A stretch of DNA of 64,000 bases from Drosophila pseudoobscura (taxonomy: Eukaryota > Arthropoda > Insecta > Diptera > Drosophilidae). The notes under the pieces were generated by a model. The model was not told the origin of the DNA and made no database searches. It saw nothing but the letters and a program-made list of their open reading frames with translations. Made by a program: the position numbers and the translations under genes. Shown in pieces: positions 36,834-49,400 of this stretch (positions within the stretch are counted from its first letter, which is position 1; every line of letters begins with the position of its first letter). The DNA lies in NCBI RefSeq assembly GCF_009870125.1, contig NC_046683.1, forward strand, positions 15,013,001-15,077,000. The letters are read 5' to 3'.

Positions 36834-37142
36834 CTAATTGTAAGCCGATGGAGGGCCAAGGATGTCCGAATCACCAGCATCGGTAATGGCCAAGGAGCTC
36901 ACACGGAAGGATTTGCCGCAGGCGATGCCCAACTCCTTGTTGGTCCCTCCATAATTCTGGATCCTGACCTTGGCAATTGCGGCGCTTTGCTCAAGCTTAA
37001 TCCGCATAATTGTGGGGATGTTGCTGGCGATGACAACCAGCTTAGCCTCCCCACGATTCAAAGTCCTCAGCGTCTGTCTAATGCCCAAGAAGCATTCTCC
37101 CGATTTGACCGCAACTACGATGCTTCTATGTATGCCCTTCAT
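36834..37142 (-). CDS. intronless, diverged ribosomal protein L30 (eL30) paralogue
   Basis: An intact 102-aa frame. It aligns along most of its length with eL30, a small 60S-subunit protein: VAVKSGECFLGIRQTL, AKLVVIASN, NYGGTNKELGIACGKSFRV and LAITDAGDSDI are the family blocks. Against the ~111-aa fly RpL30 it lacks the basic N-terminus (VKKQKKALESTN-like) and differs at many otherwise invariant positions. Fly RpL30 has introns and this copy has none, so retroposition is likely. I chose the ATG at 37142; the codon just before it is GTG. A TATAAAAA lies only about 4 bp upstream of the ATG, too close to be its usual promoter. It lies convergent to r, about 360 bp past the r stop. It could be a functional tissue-specific paralogue or a young pseudogene with its frame still open. 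Confidence 0.8.
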   Translation of the reverse strand: MKGIHRSIVVAVKSGECFLGIRQTLRTLNRGEAKLVVIASNIPTIMRIKLEQSAAIAKVRIQNYGGTNKELGIACGKSFRVSSLAITDAGDSDILGPPSAYN

Positions 37143-37947
37143 CACTTTTTATACGTCCACACGCGTTTTGTTGATGTTTTGAAGCTGTTTTTGTTTTGAG
37201 GGCAGAGCTGGAACTGCAACTGCAACTGCGAGTGCAACAGTTGTATAGTGCGCGATAATATTTTCACTGCTATCGGAACCTGTTGCCTTTGAAGCTTAGA
37301 TCAGATGTAGGTTGAGTTGACCTCTCGCCTGGCGGATCGCAATCAGCAAAAGACTTGACTTTTTCTTTTAAGTGGGTTTCTCCTTAGTAGAGTACTACGC
37401 AATAACTTTCCTGCTGAACGCACTAGTGTTGGTACACGGAACGACGAAAATTTCAGGACCTCCGGAGTGCAGTCGTTGCAGTCCAACTATCGTTGGAGGG
37501 GGGGTTGCAGCATCCCCAATGCGCTTTACAGACAGCTGATATCAAAATTACTCATCGATACAAAATGTTTACCTCCACTTCTTACCGGCGCTATGTTATA
37601 TGTTACTTTTCTGGTGGCCCTTTAAAAGTTACTTTCTATGCTTTTCTTTGCTTTCCTTCTAATTGAATTATGTTACTATTGGCGGTCTATGCACTGACTT
37701 TCCATGTTGCTACTTTTAAATGCATTCCTTTATATGTAAATCGAATGAGCTTATAGTTGAAATACCTGCTTATTTATTATATACTAAAATCAGAACACTC
37801 TCCTTACCTTCCTGGTAACCCATACAAATTACTTTCTACTTTCTTTCTTTTATTGGAAATAATTACATGTGTATTATGGTATTACTTATGAAATATTCAA
37901 TGATTCTTTATACTTGCTTCCCATATGTAGACAACATATTTATCGAG

Positions 37948-37992
<45 letters not shown>

Positions 37993-39170
37993 TTTGAGGA
38001 CGGTAAATCACCATACTTTACTAATAATATATTTAAATACACAGAAAGCCCTTAGGACATTTTCAAATGCTCGACCACTACGAGTGCCTGCAGGTTCCGG
38101 CCCAATCTCATCCAGCTTTCTCTGGACTTATCACCGCGTACATACCGAGGACATAACACACCCGAGACTATGAAATTAATTATATAAAAAGGAACATGTT
38201 TTACCGGTTTTGGCTTAACAGAGTATTTCCGTAGTGCGTTCAAAGGTGCGCAACAGAGTTGCCCCTATATCGCACTGGTGCGCAACAGTGGCCATTACCC
38301 CTATATACGGACGTTGTTCAACACTAAACACCTGCGTAATAGAGCCAACTACCCTTTGGAGCCAATCCCTACTATGATGATCTAACAGGAAAATTGTATC
38401 CTATCTCGTCTTTTACGTAGGATCCTTTTCCGGAGGTCTGTCCCTTCCACTTCCGCATTATTATCCGATCAGACTACATTGAAAGTACATCGCAATTGAC
38501 CCAAAGAGACATTTGGTACCACTTATCATGCTCCTCCCACTTTCTAATATAAGACAATTCCATCTCTCCCCGTGCATCCCCTACCGTTACATCGGAGCCA
38601 TGGATCAGATTCTTGTTCTCACGTCTTAATAACAAATTTCGGAACTATTACTATTTATCGTTGCCCCCTACGGCTGTGGCCTTAACCTCTGTTTGCGATT
38701 GGCTTTACCGCGTCTCACTACACACTTTCATTTGCTGCAAAGTGGCAAAGCCTGGCTAATTTTTCGAGGTTTGGAAGAGGACTCTGTTAGCAAATTTCCA
38801 CCCGTTTTTTTCTACAGCTGGATATGGAATGAGTGTAAGGACCACCGGTTGAGACATCGGAGCGGATGATTAAGATGGTGCCGAAAACGGTGCACAGTCG
38901 CATTTTATAAGGGGGGCAGCAGAAAAAATCAGTATGAGTGCCGCATGCAGGGTACCCCATATTGACTCGCAAATTGGATCCTCATGGTCCTGGGAAAGTA
39001 TATCCTTCGCCGATTTGCCTATCTGACCGAGATATAAGGGTATACTATTAAAAATATTATAAAGTTTTCCAATCGCTTAGAATGTGAAATACAAACATTT
39101 ACGGACCTTAAAACGTTCGCATAAAATAACAGATCCTTGAAAATATGCAGTTCCCGGTAGAGGCTCACAT
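37143..39170. other. intergenic, nothing assignable
   Basis: AT-rich, with a TA run at 37955-37988 and a twice-repeated GGTGCGCAACAG near 38245 and 38279. No coding frame has support. Confidence 0.45.
37955..37988. repeat. TA dinucleotide microsatellite
   Basis: About 15 near-perfect TA units in AT-rich intergenic DNA. Confidence 0.85.
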
Positions 39171-40488
39171 TATTAATGAAAAGTCATGGATTTTTATGTT
39201 TTTTTTGTTGTTGGTTTCTTTTTTTTTTGTTTTTTTTTTTATTTGAGTGTTCTGTTTTGTGTATTTTTTTCGATCTTTTTCTCATTGTTTTAAAATGTAT
39301 CTTTTTGTTTACTCATTTGCCTTTGCGGTGTATATTTATTACTCATCATCATTTCATTTAAATTAATTTTTTGTTTTTTTTTTAAGTTTTTCATTTTAAT
39401 ATAGTAGATATATGTATATGTATATACTATATTCATTATGTATATATATGTATACAGCATACTGTATATTAAATTAGTTAATAATAATGGGCGTCTGTAG
39501 CTCTCTCTATCTTCTTCCCTCGCACTTTCCAACTCTCCTTCTCACTCGCTCACTAACTTTCGGAAAACTATTAAAAGTTGAAAAAACGTTTCTTCAGTGA
39601 TCTTTACATGGTTTAAAATCATTCATATATACCATATGATGTATGTATGTATATATATATATTTCTGCTTATAATTTTTTCATATATAATTTAGTTCTTT
39701 TAATGGTCATTTCGTTTATTTTATTGTTGTATGTTTGAATATATAAAATAAGCTTTTTTATTTTATTTCTCGATTCCCATATCGTCTTCTCTCTGTCTCT
39801 GTCTCAGTTTTTTGTTTCTGTTTCTGATTCTGGTTTTTATATTTTATTTTTTTTTTTAGTTAGTTTCCGTATTATTCTGTGGCTTACACTTTCTTGCTAC
39901 ATAAAGAAGAATTTGGGTATTTATTTTGGTTTGCTTGATTTTGGCAGAGTCTCTGTTCTTCTGTTCGTAAAAGTCGTGTTTTTTTAATTGTTAAGAGAAA
40001 TGTTTTTAATTTGTTTTAAAGCTTTTTAGCATAGCTGTGTGTCTGTGTGGCAATAGATTAAAGCTTCGGATTGTTGGAATGCTTTTTCGTTCCTTTTTTA
40101 TCAAGGGAAAATATGAATCCGAGACCCGTCAAAATTGTGTGTTCCGTCTTTTTGCTACATATTTACAGCGATTGGTACAAAAACTTGTATTATTTTTTCC
40201 GTTTTGTAAAATTAGTTTTCAAGTTTTTATTTTAGTGGTTTTCTATTTAAGCTTTCAACATGCCAATGCATTTCCGTGTATAAATATTCTTGCTTAATTT
40301 ATTTTCTATTTTCTTCCTTTGCATCTCCTTGCATTTATATATGTATATTTTTTGGTGACTTTATTCCAGCTTTTAGTTAAAAAGAACACTTTTGTCGCGT
40401 TTCTATGGTTTGTTTTCTGGTTTTTTGTTGTTTTTTTTTTTATTTTCCAAAGTCGAATAAAACGCTAAAATATGCAATGTAAATAAGT

Positions 40489-40492
<4 letters not shown>

Positions 40493-40519
<27 letters not shown>
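40493..40519. repeat. TA dinucleotide microsatellite
   Basis: Thirteen TA units inside the A-rich tract downstream of Dora. Confidence 0.85.
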
Positions 40520-40527
<8 letters not shown>

Positions 40528-41370
40528 GTATGTATATATATATTTTGTATATAATAGTTTTTGTTGGTTTTTTTTTACTCATTTTTCTGTAGGCGTATAT
40601 ATAAATAACGTCGTTTCATTGTATATATATATATGTATATATATATATAATATATATTTATGTAGATATATTTGCATGATAAACTTTTTGCGCGTTTTGA
40701 AGCTATTTTCGTAGTTTTTGTTTTTGTTTTTCAAATTATTATGTATATTTTTTTTTAGTTTTTACAGTGCAAAATGTACAAATAGCCAGGAGTAACGCAA
40801 ATGCCAAATGCCTCCGAAACAAGTCTGAGGTTAAAGGTTAAAGCGGATGCTCGGAGAGAGATCTGATATCTAGAACGATCTCAAAGAATTTTCATAAGCC
40901 CAAAGATGACGGCTATCTCTCCCCAAAATATCGATTTCTTCGTCCATATTTCACAACAAATCAAATGATAGCATTTCCATAAAGCCTATGTTCGATTGCT
41001 ACAAAAAAATGTCCTATTTCTAAGAATTTTTCTTGTAATATATAGATGTATATATATCTATGCATGTGTATATGTATATCTATGTATATAATATATATAT
41101 GTATGTATATTGAGTGATCTACTACTGGTAACTTTCATCATCATAAGTATTTAAAGTATGAGGTAATGCTTTATTTCCGACTTAAGATTAACGTGAAGTA
41201 TAGTATGCCCGTGTTTGTCTGTAGTTGTGTCTGTGTCCGTATATGTATATATGTATAATTTGTGCGGATCCCAACAGGGAGCTGATTTGCAGAGCGATAT
41301 AGCCGGACCATATCCAGTCCCCCATCAGCTCCGAGTGCACCAGTTTTCGTCTGCATTTGTCTGTGTTTAG

Positions 41371-41371
<1 letters not shown>

Positions 41372-41401
<30 letters not shown>
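41372..41401. repeat. TG dinucleotide microsatellite
   Basis: About 15 TG units, which would be CA in the sense of the proposed Dora transcript. Confidence 0.85.
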
Positions 41402-44400
41402 GTGAGGCTATATACACTTTGCTATGCTGAGATTCAGATAGTCTTCTATATCTATGACTGCATCTCTTGGGTTTGCTTTAAGGTTAATGTGGCTGCCTAA
41501 GGTATTGAGGTACCCACACATATCGAGTGAATTTGAGGAAAGGAGTTCCCGGAGCGAATATGTTCACAAATAAATTGAGAACATTGAATATACATATGAA
41601 CTTTTTTAAAGTGATAAAGTCCCCACAGAAAATAATGATCGCTTTCACGGAGGCTGGTGACATATATCGTATATCCTGAATCCGGGGTCTGACTTTTTTG
41701 AATAACAAAACAGCTTGGGGAAACCTCAGCTCACTCCACTCTCAATGGATGGTTTTACTCAGATTTACTCAGTTCCTAATCTATGAGGGGAGTTGGGAAG
41801 GTTTCGAGGTGAGTGGGGATTTCTGGTGGCTATACCTACTATTTATGTGGAATTGGTTCACTACGCTTGTGTAAAATATGCGCTAAATGTGATCTAAAGG
41901 CTAATCGGCTACGTTAACATTTGGTTTTCAATTATTCATATTTTTGTATAAAGTTTTCCATATACTTTTCCTGCTGCTTTTCACTTATTGGTTTATTTGG
42001 TGTTCTGTCTATGGCTTTCGTTCCTTTAGTTTAATCAATATTTTCCGTGTCTACCTCTACGATTACTACTTTTCTGATTGGGATTATAGCGTGTATAATT
42101 TACAAATATCGGTTAAACAAAGCTGGGTGTATCCGGTTCTCGTTAATCATTTGGTTTTGAATTGTTTTGGTTTTGTTTTTCATGGAAAAAAGTTAACTAT
42201 ATATGTATATATATATAAATATAAATATATATGTCGATCTATATATGTATATATAGAGTTTTCTCTCTTTTTTTTAATATAATTTAAAAACAGTTATGTT
42301 ACTTATTTCAATGTACAGATTGCATTCGTTTTTTATATAGAAATAAACCTATGTGTGTTGATTCTTTTAATATCTTCTTTCTTTTCTTTTCGTTTCGTTT
42401 TAATATTTATTTATTTCGTTTCTCATTTATGTTTTTATTTTTGCCTGTATAAAACTTTCCCCACTAAATGTTTACAGCTTACTTGATTGCTTGCCGATAA
42501 TCCGAGATTCGATCTTGCTTAAGTATTTTATCCACATGTTCTCTGGAGTGGTCTACGATTTTATAAAAAAAAAACACGAAGGAGATTCACAATATTTATA
42601 TACGATTTTTTTTATTTACAATCTCTAAGCAGGGACTGAGGACCGAGGACTGAGGACTAAGAGGATGGCCAGGGCCTCACTGGTCCACAGATCGACCCTG
42701 GCGCAACCTTCGCGCTAACGGGGGGCTGGTTTCGGTTTCGGGGACTCGCGATACTGTATTCCTAAATATATAATGTAGTAAGTATTATAGTACATATAAC
42801 TATGACACTACGCAATCCTCAGGACAGTGGCAGTTTCTTTTATAGTTTTGTTTCGATGCTTTTAAGGATGGTTTCTTATGGGATGATGGTTGGGGCAGGT
42901 TGGGGGTATTGGGCTACTGCTTTGACCAGCACAAGCAATCAATGAAATGGACCGCAGTCTGATGATGATCCTCGCTAGTAAAGGGGCTTTGTCCCGCGAA
43001 ACGTAAATAAAAGATCATTAACTCAATAAATTCCAAATGGATCAGATAGAAATATTTTTGTGATAAATTTCTTATAAATTGTAATCACCACAAAATGTGG
43101 CAAAAATCTGGAGTAAATTCCCTCTTAAGCTGTGGAGTTTTTAATTTACAGAAATGTTAAGAAATTGCATAAATAAAATAACAATGCTAACGTTAATAAA
43201 TGTTTTACATTTGAGCTCTGTAAATGTTTTGCAGTTTTCGGAAAGGTGTAGTTTTGGTTCCCGAATAAATAAAAAATTAATGTGTGACAAATAAAACAAA
43301 CTTTAATTATTTTGTGTTTTTGTTTTTTTTTCGCTTTTTTTTTGTTGCGTTTTGAAATAAATCCAAAAAACCATATTTATTCAAAACTGCATTAGGTGTA
43401 TATATAAAAATTTTTTTTTCCATCTTTTTTTTTTTGGGCGTGTATAAATATAGAACTTGATGTTTTTAAAAAAATATTTATGTTTCATAGACATAATAAA
43501 AAAAAAGCATTGATAAAATTCAAATGTATTTAAAAAATAAACACAATTGTAAAGCAAAAAAAAAATTGTTTTTTTTTGTTTGATTTTTGTGGTTTTTTCT
43601 TTTTTTGTTAAATTGTATAAATAGAAAGTTTTCTGCTGCTCTTTTTTTTCCACCTAACAAAATTCTAGATCAATGTGTTTGCTTCATCAACAAAAAACTA
43701 TAATATAATTTATATATTGAATATGAAAAAGGTAATGTCTATAAACTATAAAGAAATCTGTTTAGATTGTTTCAGTATTCAAATCTCGTCATTATCTTGT
43801 GGCCAGAGACTGACAAACAGGTCCAATGAGTGTCTGCCTGCCACCGGATAAAGTAATATAAGTAGGCTGAAGAAATAGCGGCAATTTGTCTTAAATATTT
43901 GCTCTCCGCGGGTTCTAATACTCCCATATAGATAGATGTACATATTTATGTCCTGCCGGCCCTACGATGCGCTCAAATTTGTTGTTTAAATCTTGACAAA
44001 GCAATTTCCGCAATTAAGCTGAAATTGTTTTCGAAAAGATTTTCAAAAGATATTCCCAGGACTCGCAAAAAAAATAACAACAGGGTATATTTAATATTTG
44101 AAAATGTATGAAACTGGGCAGAATAACGCTTTCCCCGCCAGTCTCTCAACAAAACTGTCCCCGTAGATTGCCAGATGATTATACGAAGAGCTGAATTTTG
44201 GAGACTATGAAAGCTAGGAACAGCCCAATTCGATGTTTGATTGAAAGTCTCGTGGAATCCAATATTGAAGGTAAACAGATTGTGATCGGATAATTATTAC
44301 AGCCAGAACGGAGAGAGTTCTGGAAATTGAAGCAAGGAAGAGGCTTTGCTTTAATGGTTTTTTGATATTAGAGCAGTTCGATTGGGTCCTACATTCTCTG

Positions 44401-45682
44401 AAACCCATCGTCAGCTGACAATTTATCTGATAGTGTTTATTTGTATTGAGATCTGGCCAAGTCTTTTGCTGCTGGGGTGTAAATATTTAAAACAAACTGC
44501 TCAACTGCTCCCCAATAACGTCTTCTACTACTTCGATTAAACACGGATTGATTGCATTAACATTGTTTATACTATATACATAGAAGTATATCGAATATAT
44601 ATAGAACTATGTATAGGTATATATATGTTGATATTGTTATGCCAGAAAAAATTTGAAAATCCTAAACATTGCTTATCCACAATACATTAAATATATATAA
44701 AATTTCGTATAAAGTGTTTTGTTTTTCTTTTTCCACTTATCCTATAGATCGTAAAATTAATAAAAAAATAAGGTTTAGGCTTAAATTAGAGAAAATTACT
44801 TCTGATTCAAGATCGAAAAATAATAATATAAAAAAAAAACACATACAATAAGAAAGATATATACGTGGTTAGAGCTACAGATAGTAGAGGGTAGAAAACT
44901 ATTAGATAGATCGTCTATAAATACGTTAGTTTAACTGAACACATTCTCAAAAACAAAGTCATAAAGAGTTCCGTCTTCTCTTTTTTCGGTCTGTTTTTTG
45001 TCTGTTTTCTGTGGCTTTTCTTGTTGTGTGTCTGGGTGTGCGGTTGTTGTTGTTGTTGTTGTTTGTTGTTGTTGTTGCTGTTGGCAGATTTCTCAGTCTA
45101 ATATATCAAACCCACACACATACACACACACAGATACGAACCACACAAAATCTGTAGTTAATGGATACAAAAATTCATACGATACGATTACGAAAGAAAT
45201 TCGAAATAAACTCGAACTAAAAACTAACGTACAAAATTATATTTAACATTAACTAAGTGCGGTGGTTGTTGTTTCAGAGGGATGTTTGTGGGCTGTTTGG
45301 GGGACTATGGGGATGTGGGAGATTTGGGTTCAGGGGATTTTGGTGCCTTGGTGGTTTTTGTGGGCGTCACCGGGTTATCATCCGAAGCATCGGCATCAGA
45401 AGCATCATTAGCAGCGGCACCAGCAGCACTAGCAGGCCCATCATCAGAAGAGGCAGAAGCACCATCATCACTAGCCTGTCCCTCGCCTGTCGGCAGTGGC
45501 AGTAGCGGCGGACGACGTGCATTTCCTGCGCTATTGGGTTGGGGCCTGCCGCATGGGCAGGCGGATGCGAGTGCGGCTGCGGCCGGATGCAGGCGACAGC
45601 AGCCGGGTCCTTGTGGCCACCACTGCCAAAGCGCTGGAGGGATGCGATTAGGCGCGCCAGGGGCAGCGCCGCTGGCACGTTG

Positions 45683-46441
45683 TTAAAGCTGCTGATGATA
45701 GTGACTGAGGGACTGCAGCTGGTACTGATGGGGGTGTGCATGGGGCGCCAGCGGGTGGCCATGTACATGGTTATGGTGGTTGTGTGCATGCTGTGCCAGC
45801 TGTCGCGCCACATTCGCCGCCTGATAGTAGGACAGCGACTGATAGGCAGCGTGCACGGACGCTGCTGCTGCTGCCACTGCAGCGGCTGATCTGGGTATTA
45901 ATGGCGGACCCACCATCGGTGTGGTTGTTGTTGGTGGCATTGGTCCACCTCCCAGAAGGGGTGGACGCACATAGCCCTGTCCGGACGGGGCTGACGTTGT
46001 TGCTGTCGATGTTGTGGCAGCTCCAGCTGTTGTTGCTGCCGCAGCAGTTGTTGTCACCGTTGCCGCCGCTGCTGCTGCTGCTGCTGTAGGCGAGGCTGTG
46101 CTGGTTGTGGGCGTCTCCAGTAGATAATGTAGTGTTTTCCTGTGTAGGGCTGTTTTCCCTGCTGCCGGATCGTTGCTGGTTTTGTTCGTGTTACTGCCAA
46201 TGCCGCTACCGCTACCGCTGCCAAGGCTGTTGCTGGTGGTCGCTGCTGCTGCTGTTGTTGATTTGCTTTGTTGTTGTTTTGCTTCTGAACTGCTGCCTGC
46301 ATCTGTATTCGATCCCGTTGTGGTGGCTGTTGCAACTGTCGTTGTGGTGGTGCCGCCGGCCGCCGCCGTTACCGCCGCTGCGGCCGCTGCTGCTGTTGCA
46401 TTTGCCACTGCCGTCATCAGAGTGCAGGAGTCAAGTCTTTG
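45683..46441 (-). other. Dora: in-frame extension after the Dora UGA: stop-codon readthrough candidate
   Basis: The Dora frame ends at TGA (46444-46442) followed by C. The same frame then stays open for 252 codons to a TAA at 45685-45683. The first part is rich in Ala and Thr, but the last ~60 codons look like real protein (VHAAYQSLSYYQAANVARQL, then a His-rich segment NHHNHVHGHPLAPHAHPHQY). UGA followed by C is the leaky context seen in many fly readthrough genes. An ATG at 46417 also lies in this frame. Alternative splicing around the stop is another way the frame could be used. Confidence 0.55.
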
Positions 46442-49400
46442 TCATTTAGAATTGCTTTGGAGCGCCGCATTGATCTGTGTCCACAGTTCCTTCTTGCAGG
46501 ATTTCGATCTGTCACACAAAATAAAAAACCAAAAATTAATGAGTACAAAACTTTCCTTTTAATCCCCAATTCGATGGAACCCACCTCTTGATGGACTGCA
46601 GCCAGTCCTTGAACTGGGCACTGCCCTCGGGCGTGATCTGAAAAGCGGCCCTGGCGGCCACCACAATGCTGGCAAACTCCTCGTAATCCCCCTGCGTCAG
46701 ATGATACAGCTTCTGGTGTATGCACTGGATGTACCTGAAAGAAAGAAACGCACATTCAGAGATCGGGTGTTCCTGGCACTCCCTGGGGTCTACTCACATC
46801 TGCTGACACTTCTGCACCAGCGGCGTCAACGCCGAACGCAGATGCTGCATCACCAGCTGATGGTTATTCCTGCCCAGATAGTGGGCCGACTCAATGGCCA
46901 CGTCGTGCAGCACAAACGGACTCACGATCGAGTTGACAGCACAGATGCAGAACTGGTGGAGATACTGGGTGCCCAGCTTCTTGCTGATCCTCAGCAGCCA
47001 CTTGACATCCTCGCCGTATGGAGGATTGCGGGCATATTTGGCCTGCGGACGATCATCGTGAACGCGTCGCGCCAGCGTCTCCATGGCCAGCATTCCCACA
47101 TTGTAGGCGGCCAGCAGATAACGCAGCTGAGTGGATCTGTGGAAGAGAGAATATATACATTATACATTTGGTCGACATATTCCGCCAGTGCACGTATGGA
47201 CACTCACGTGAATTGATGTGGCTGACGCTGTCGCACTTGCGGCTGGGAGGGAGGTGGCTGCTGCTGCTGGGGCGGAGGTGGTGGCGCCTGCTGCATGAAT
47301 GGATACACGGGATGTTGATGCTGATGCTGGCGCATGGGCACACCCACGCCCACTCCAACGGGCGGACCATTGGGCGGCGGCGGAGGCGGCGGTCCGTAAT
47401 AGCCTTGCGGTGGTCCCATCGGCGGTCCTGGCGGTCCCGCCTGCAGGGCCTGATACGCCTGTGGCGGCAGTGCCTGGAAAGCGCCCGGTGGCGGCGCCTG
47501 GAATGCTGGCGGCGGCTGGTGGCCCTGCACCGGATGACCCGGCGGCGCCTGGCCAGACATCTGCACCTGCTGTTGCTGCTGCTGCTGTTGCTGTTGCTGT
47601 GTCGACGGCTGCTGCTGCGGCTGCTGCTGGTATCCGGCGTAGGCCTGGGGCGGAGGCGGTGGACCCGCGGAGATGTACATCTGCATCTGGCTCGGCGGGT
47701 AGCTGAGATTGTGGTGATGCGCATATATTCCCTGGCAGAAGCTGTACGGCGCATACGGAGCCAGCCCGATGGGCGCCAAAGCAGCCACGCCTACGCCCAC
47801 GTTCACTCCGACGCCGGGCTGGAAAGCCTGCGGCGTGTTCACGGATGTGACAACGGGCGAGGGCACCGCCACAGAAAGGGGACCCGCTCCTGGCCCTCCG
47901 GGATTCGACATTCCCAGCTGCTGTTGTTGCTGCTGCTGCTGTTGTTGTTGTTGCTGCTGTTGCTGCTGCTGCTGCTGGGCCGCCGCCTGCTGTTGCTGCT
48001 GCTGCTGGTGAGCCGCCACCTGCTGCTGCATCTCGTGCTGCTGCTGGGATTCGATGAGGGCGCTCAGGCTGACCGCCGAGTGGTCCATGGGGTCCTCGTG
48101 CTGATCGTGCTCGCTGTTGTTGGGAGAGACGCGCATATACAGCTCGTACCAGTAGCGGGCCACCTGGAAGAGCACCTCCGGATAGACGCCGCCGCCCTTG
48201 GCTGCCGTTTCGACGGTGAGGCAGGCCCGCTCCAGCATGAGATCGCTCTGCTCCTTGCACTGCAGTATGGCGCGCTGTATCTCATTGGGATTGAGGGCGG
48301 CGGCATGCGGCAGGACGGACAACGCCAGCTCGGCGGCCGGATACACCATGTTGCTGTCCCAGCCGCGTGAGGCCCGATCTGCCATGCCAGCCGCCTCGGG
48401 CGGCGTCAAATGCGCCTCCCAGGTGTCTATCAGGAAACTGATGGCCGGCGCCCCAATCTCCATGGCCTGGCCGAGGATCCAGGAGACGTGCGACGAGTAC
48501 GTGCGCGACAGCCAGTTCGGGCTGACGCAGTTGTGCAGCCCGAGGGCGTACAGACCCAGCTGGAAGGCGCACATGTGCAGCGCCCGATGGGGTCCGTGGT
48601 GGTTCTGGCTGGTGCTCGCCTGCGTAAACAGCGAGGTGGAGCTATTGCCGCCGGCCTTTGTCAGCACGTTCTTGGCCAGCTCGAACATAAAGTGGGCGCT
48701 CGCCTCCGAGGGCTGGTTGGGTATCGAGGGGTAGGCCCGTTTGCCCTTGTATCGGCTCTCCTTGCTCCGGCCGCTGCTGTTGCTTCCGCCTCCTCCTCCG
48801 GAGCCATTGGGATTACCATTGGGATTGTTGTTGTTGCTGTTGCCGCCGCTGCCAGAGGTGCCGGCATTGGCCCCCGTTCCCGAGTTGCCGCCGCCGCCGC
48901 CCGCCTGACCACCGCCTCCTCCTCCGCCGGGGAGCATGCCCTGGCCGGACTGGCTGCCCGCACTGCTGATGGCCATGCTCAAAGCGCACATGCTCAGCTC
49001 CAGTTCGGCACTGGTCGAGCTATGGGGCCGGCTGTTGCCACCCACACTGCCATAGTCCGCCGGCAACAGTTCGCAGAGATTGACAACGCCCGAGCCGGGA
49101 TTACAGCTCGATGCTCCTCCACCTCCACTGCAGCCAGAGCCTCCACTGGATCCTCCCCCATAGTCGTGCTCCTCGCGCCGCGAGGGTTGATTGCTGGGCG
49201 TCCGCACCGGGGGATTGCTGGAGTAGTAGGCAGAGAGGAGAGGGGCCTTCAGCAGGGTGTGTATATCCCTGTCCAGCAGCTTCTCCATGATCTTGGCTAT
49301 CTTCCGGGGCTCGTCCTTGTAGTGGTAGAGCAGGGTCAGGGCCAGATCGCCACGTTGTCGTCGCGTTCCCTCGCACAGCAACGGATGCTCTGCCTCGGAG

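Larger units (their letters stand above)
39171..45682 (-). other. probable very long 3' UTR of Dora
   Basis: Read on the minus strand, this 6.5-kb stretch is strongly A-rich (AAAAAC/AAAACA blocks), AU-rich and free of real coding frames, as fly neuronal 3' UTRs are. It starts right after the extended Dora frame and the composition changes sharply near 39170. Pumilio-type elements (UGUANAUA) occur in the sense strand, for example at plus positions 40160-40167, 41409-41416 and 42613-42620. Several AATAAA signals (plus-strand TTTATT) could give shorter forms; the last lie near 39238 and 39333. TA and TG microsatellites sit at 40493-40519 and 41372-41401. The assignment rests on composition and position only. 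Confidence 0.45.

Noticed and set aside
42960-43020. Possible C/D-box snoRNA around a GATGATGA motif in the AT-rich tract
   Set aside because: No convincing D box with flanking terminal stem at proper spacing on either strand.
47018-48370. 450-codon plus-strand Leu/His/Arg-rich frame
   Set aside because: Antisense of Dora exons 5 and 6; the long Leu run is the complement of the poly-Gln codons.
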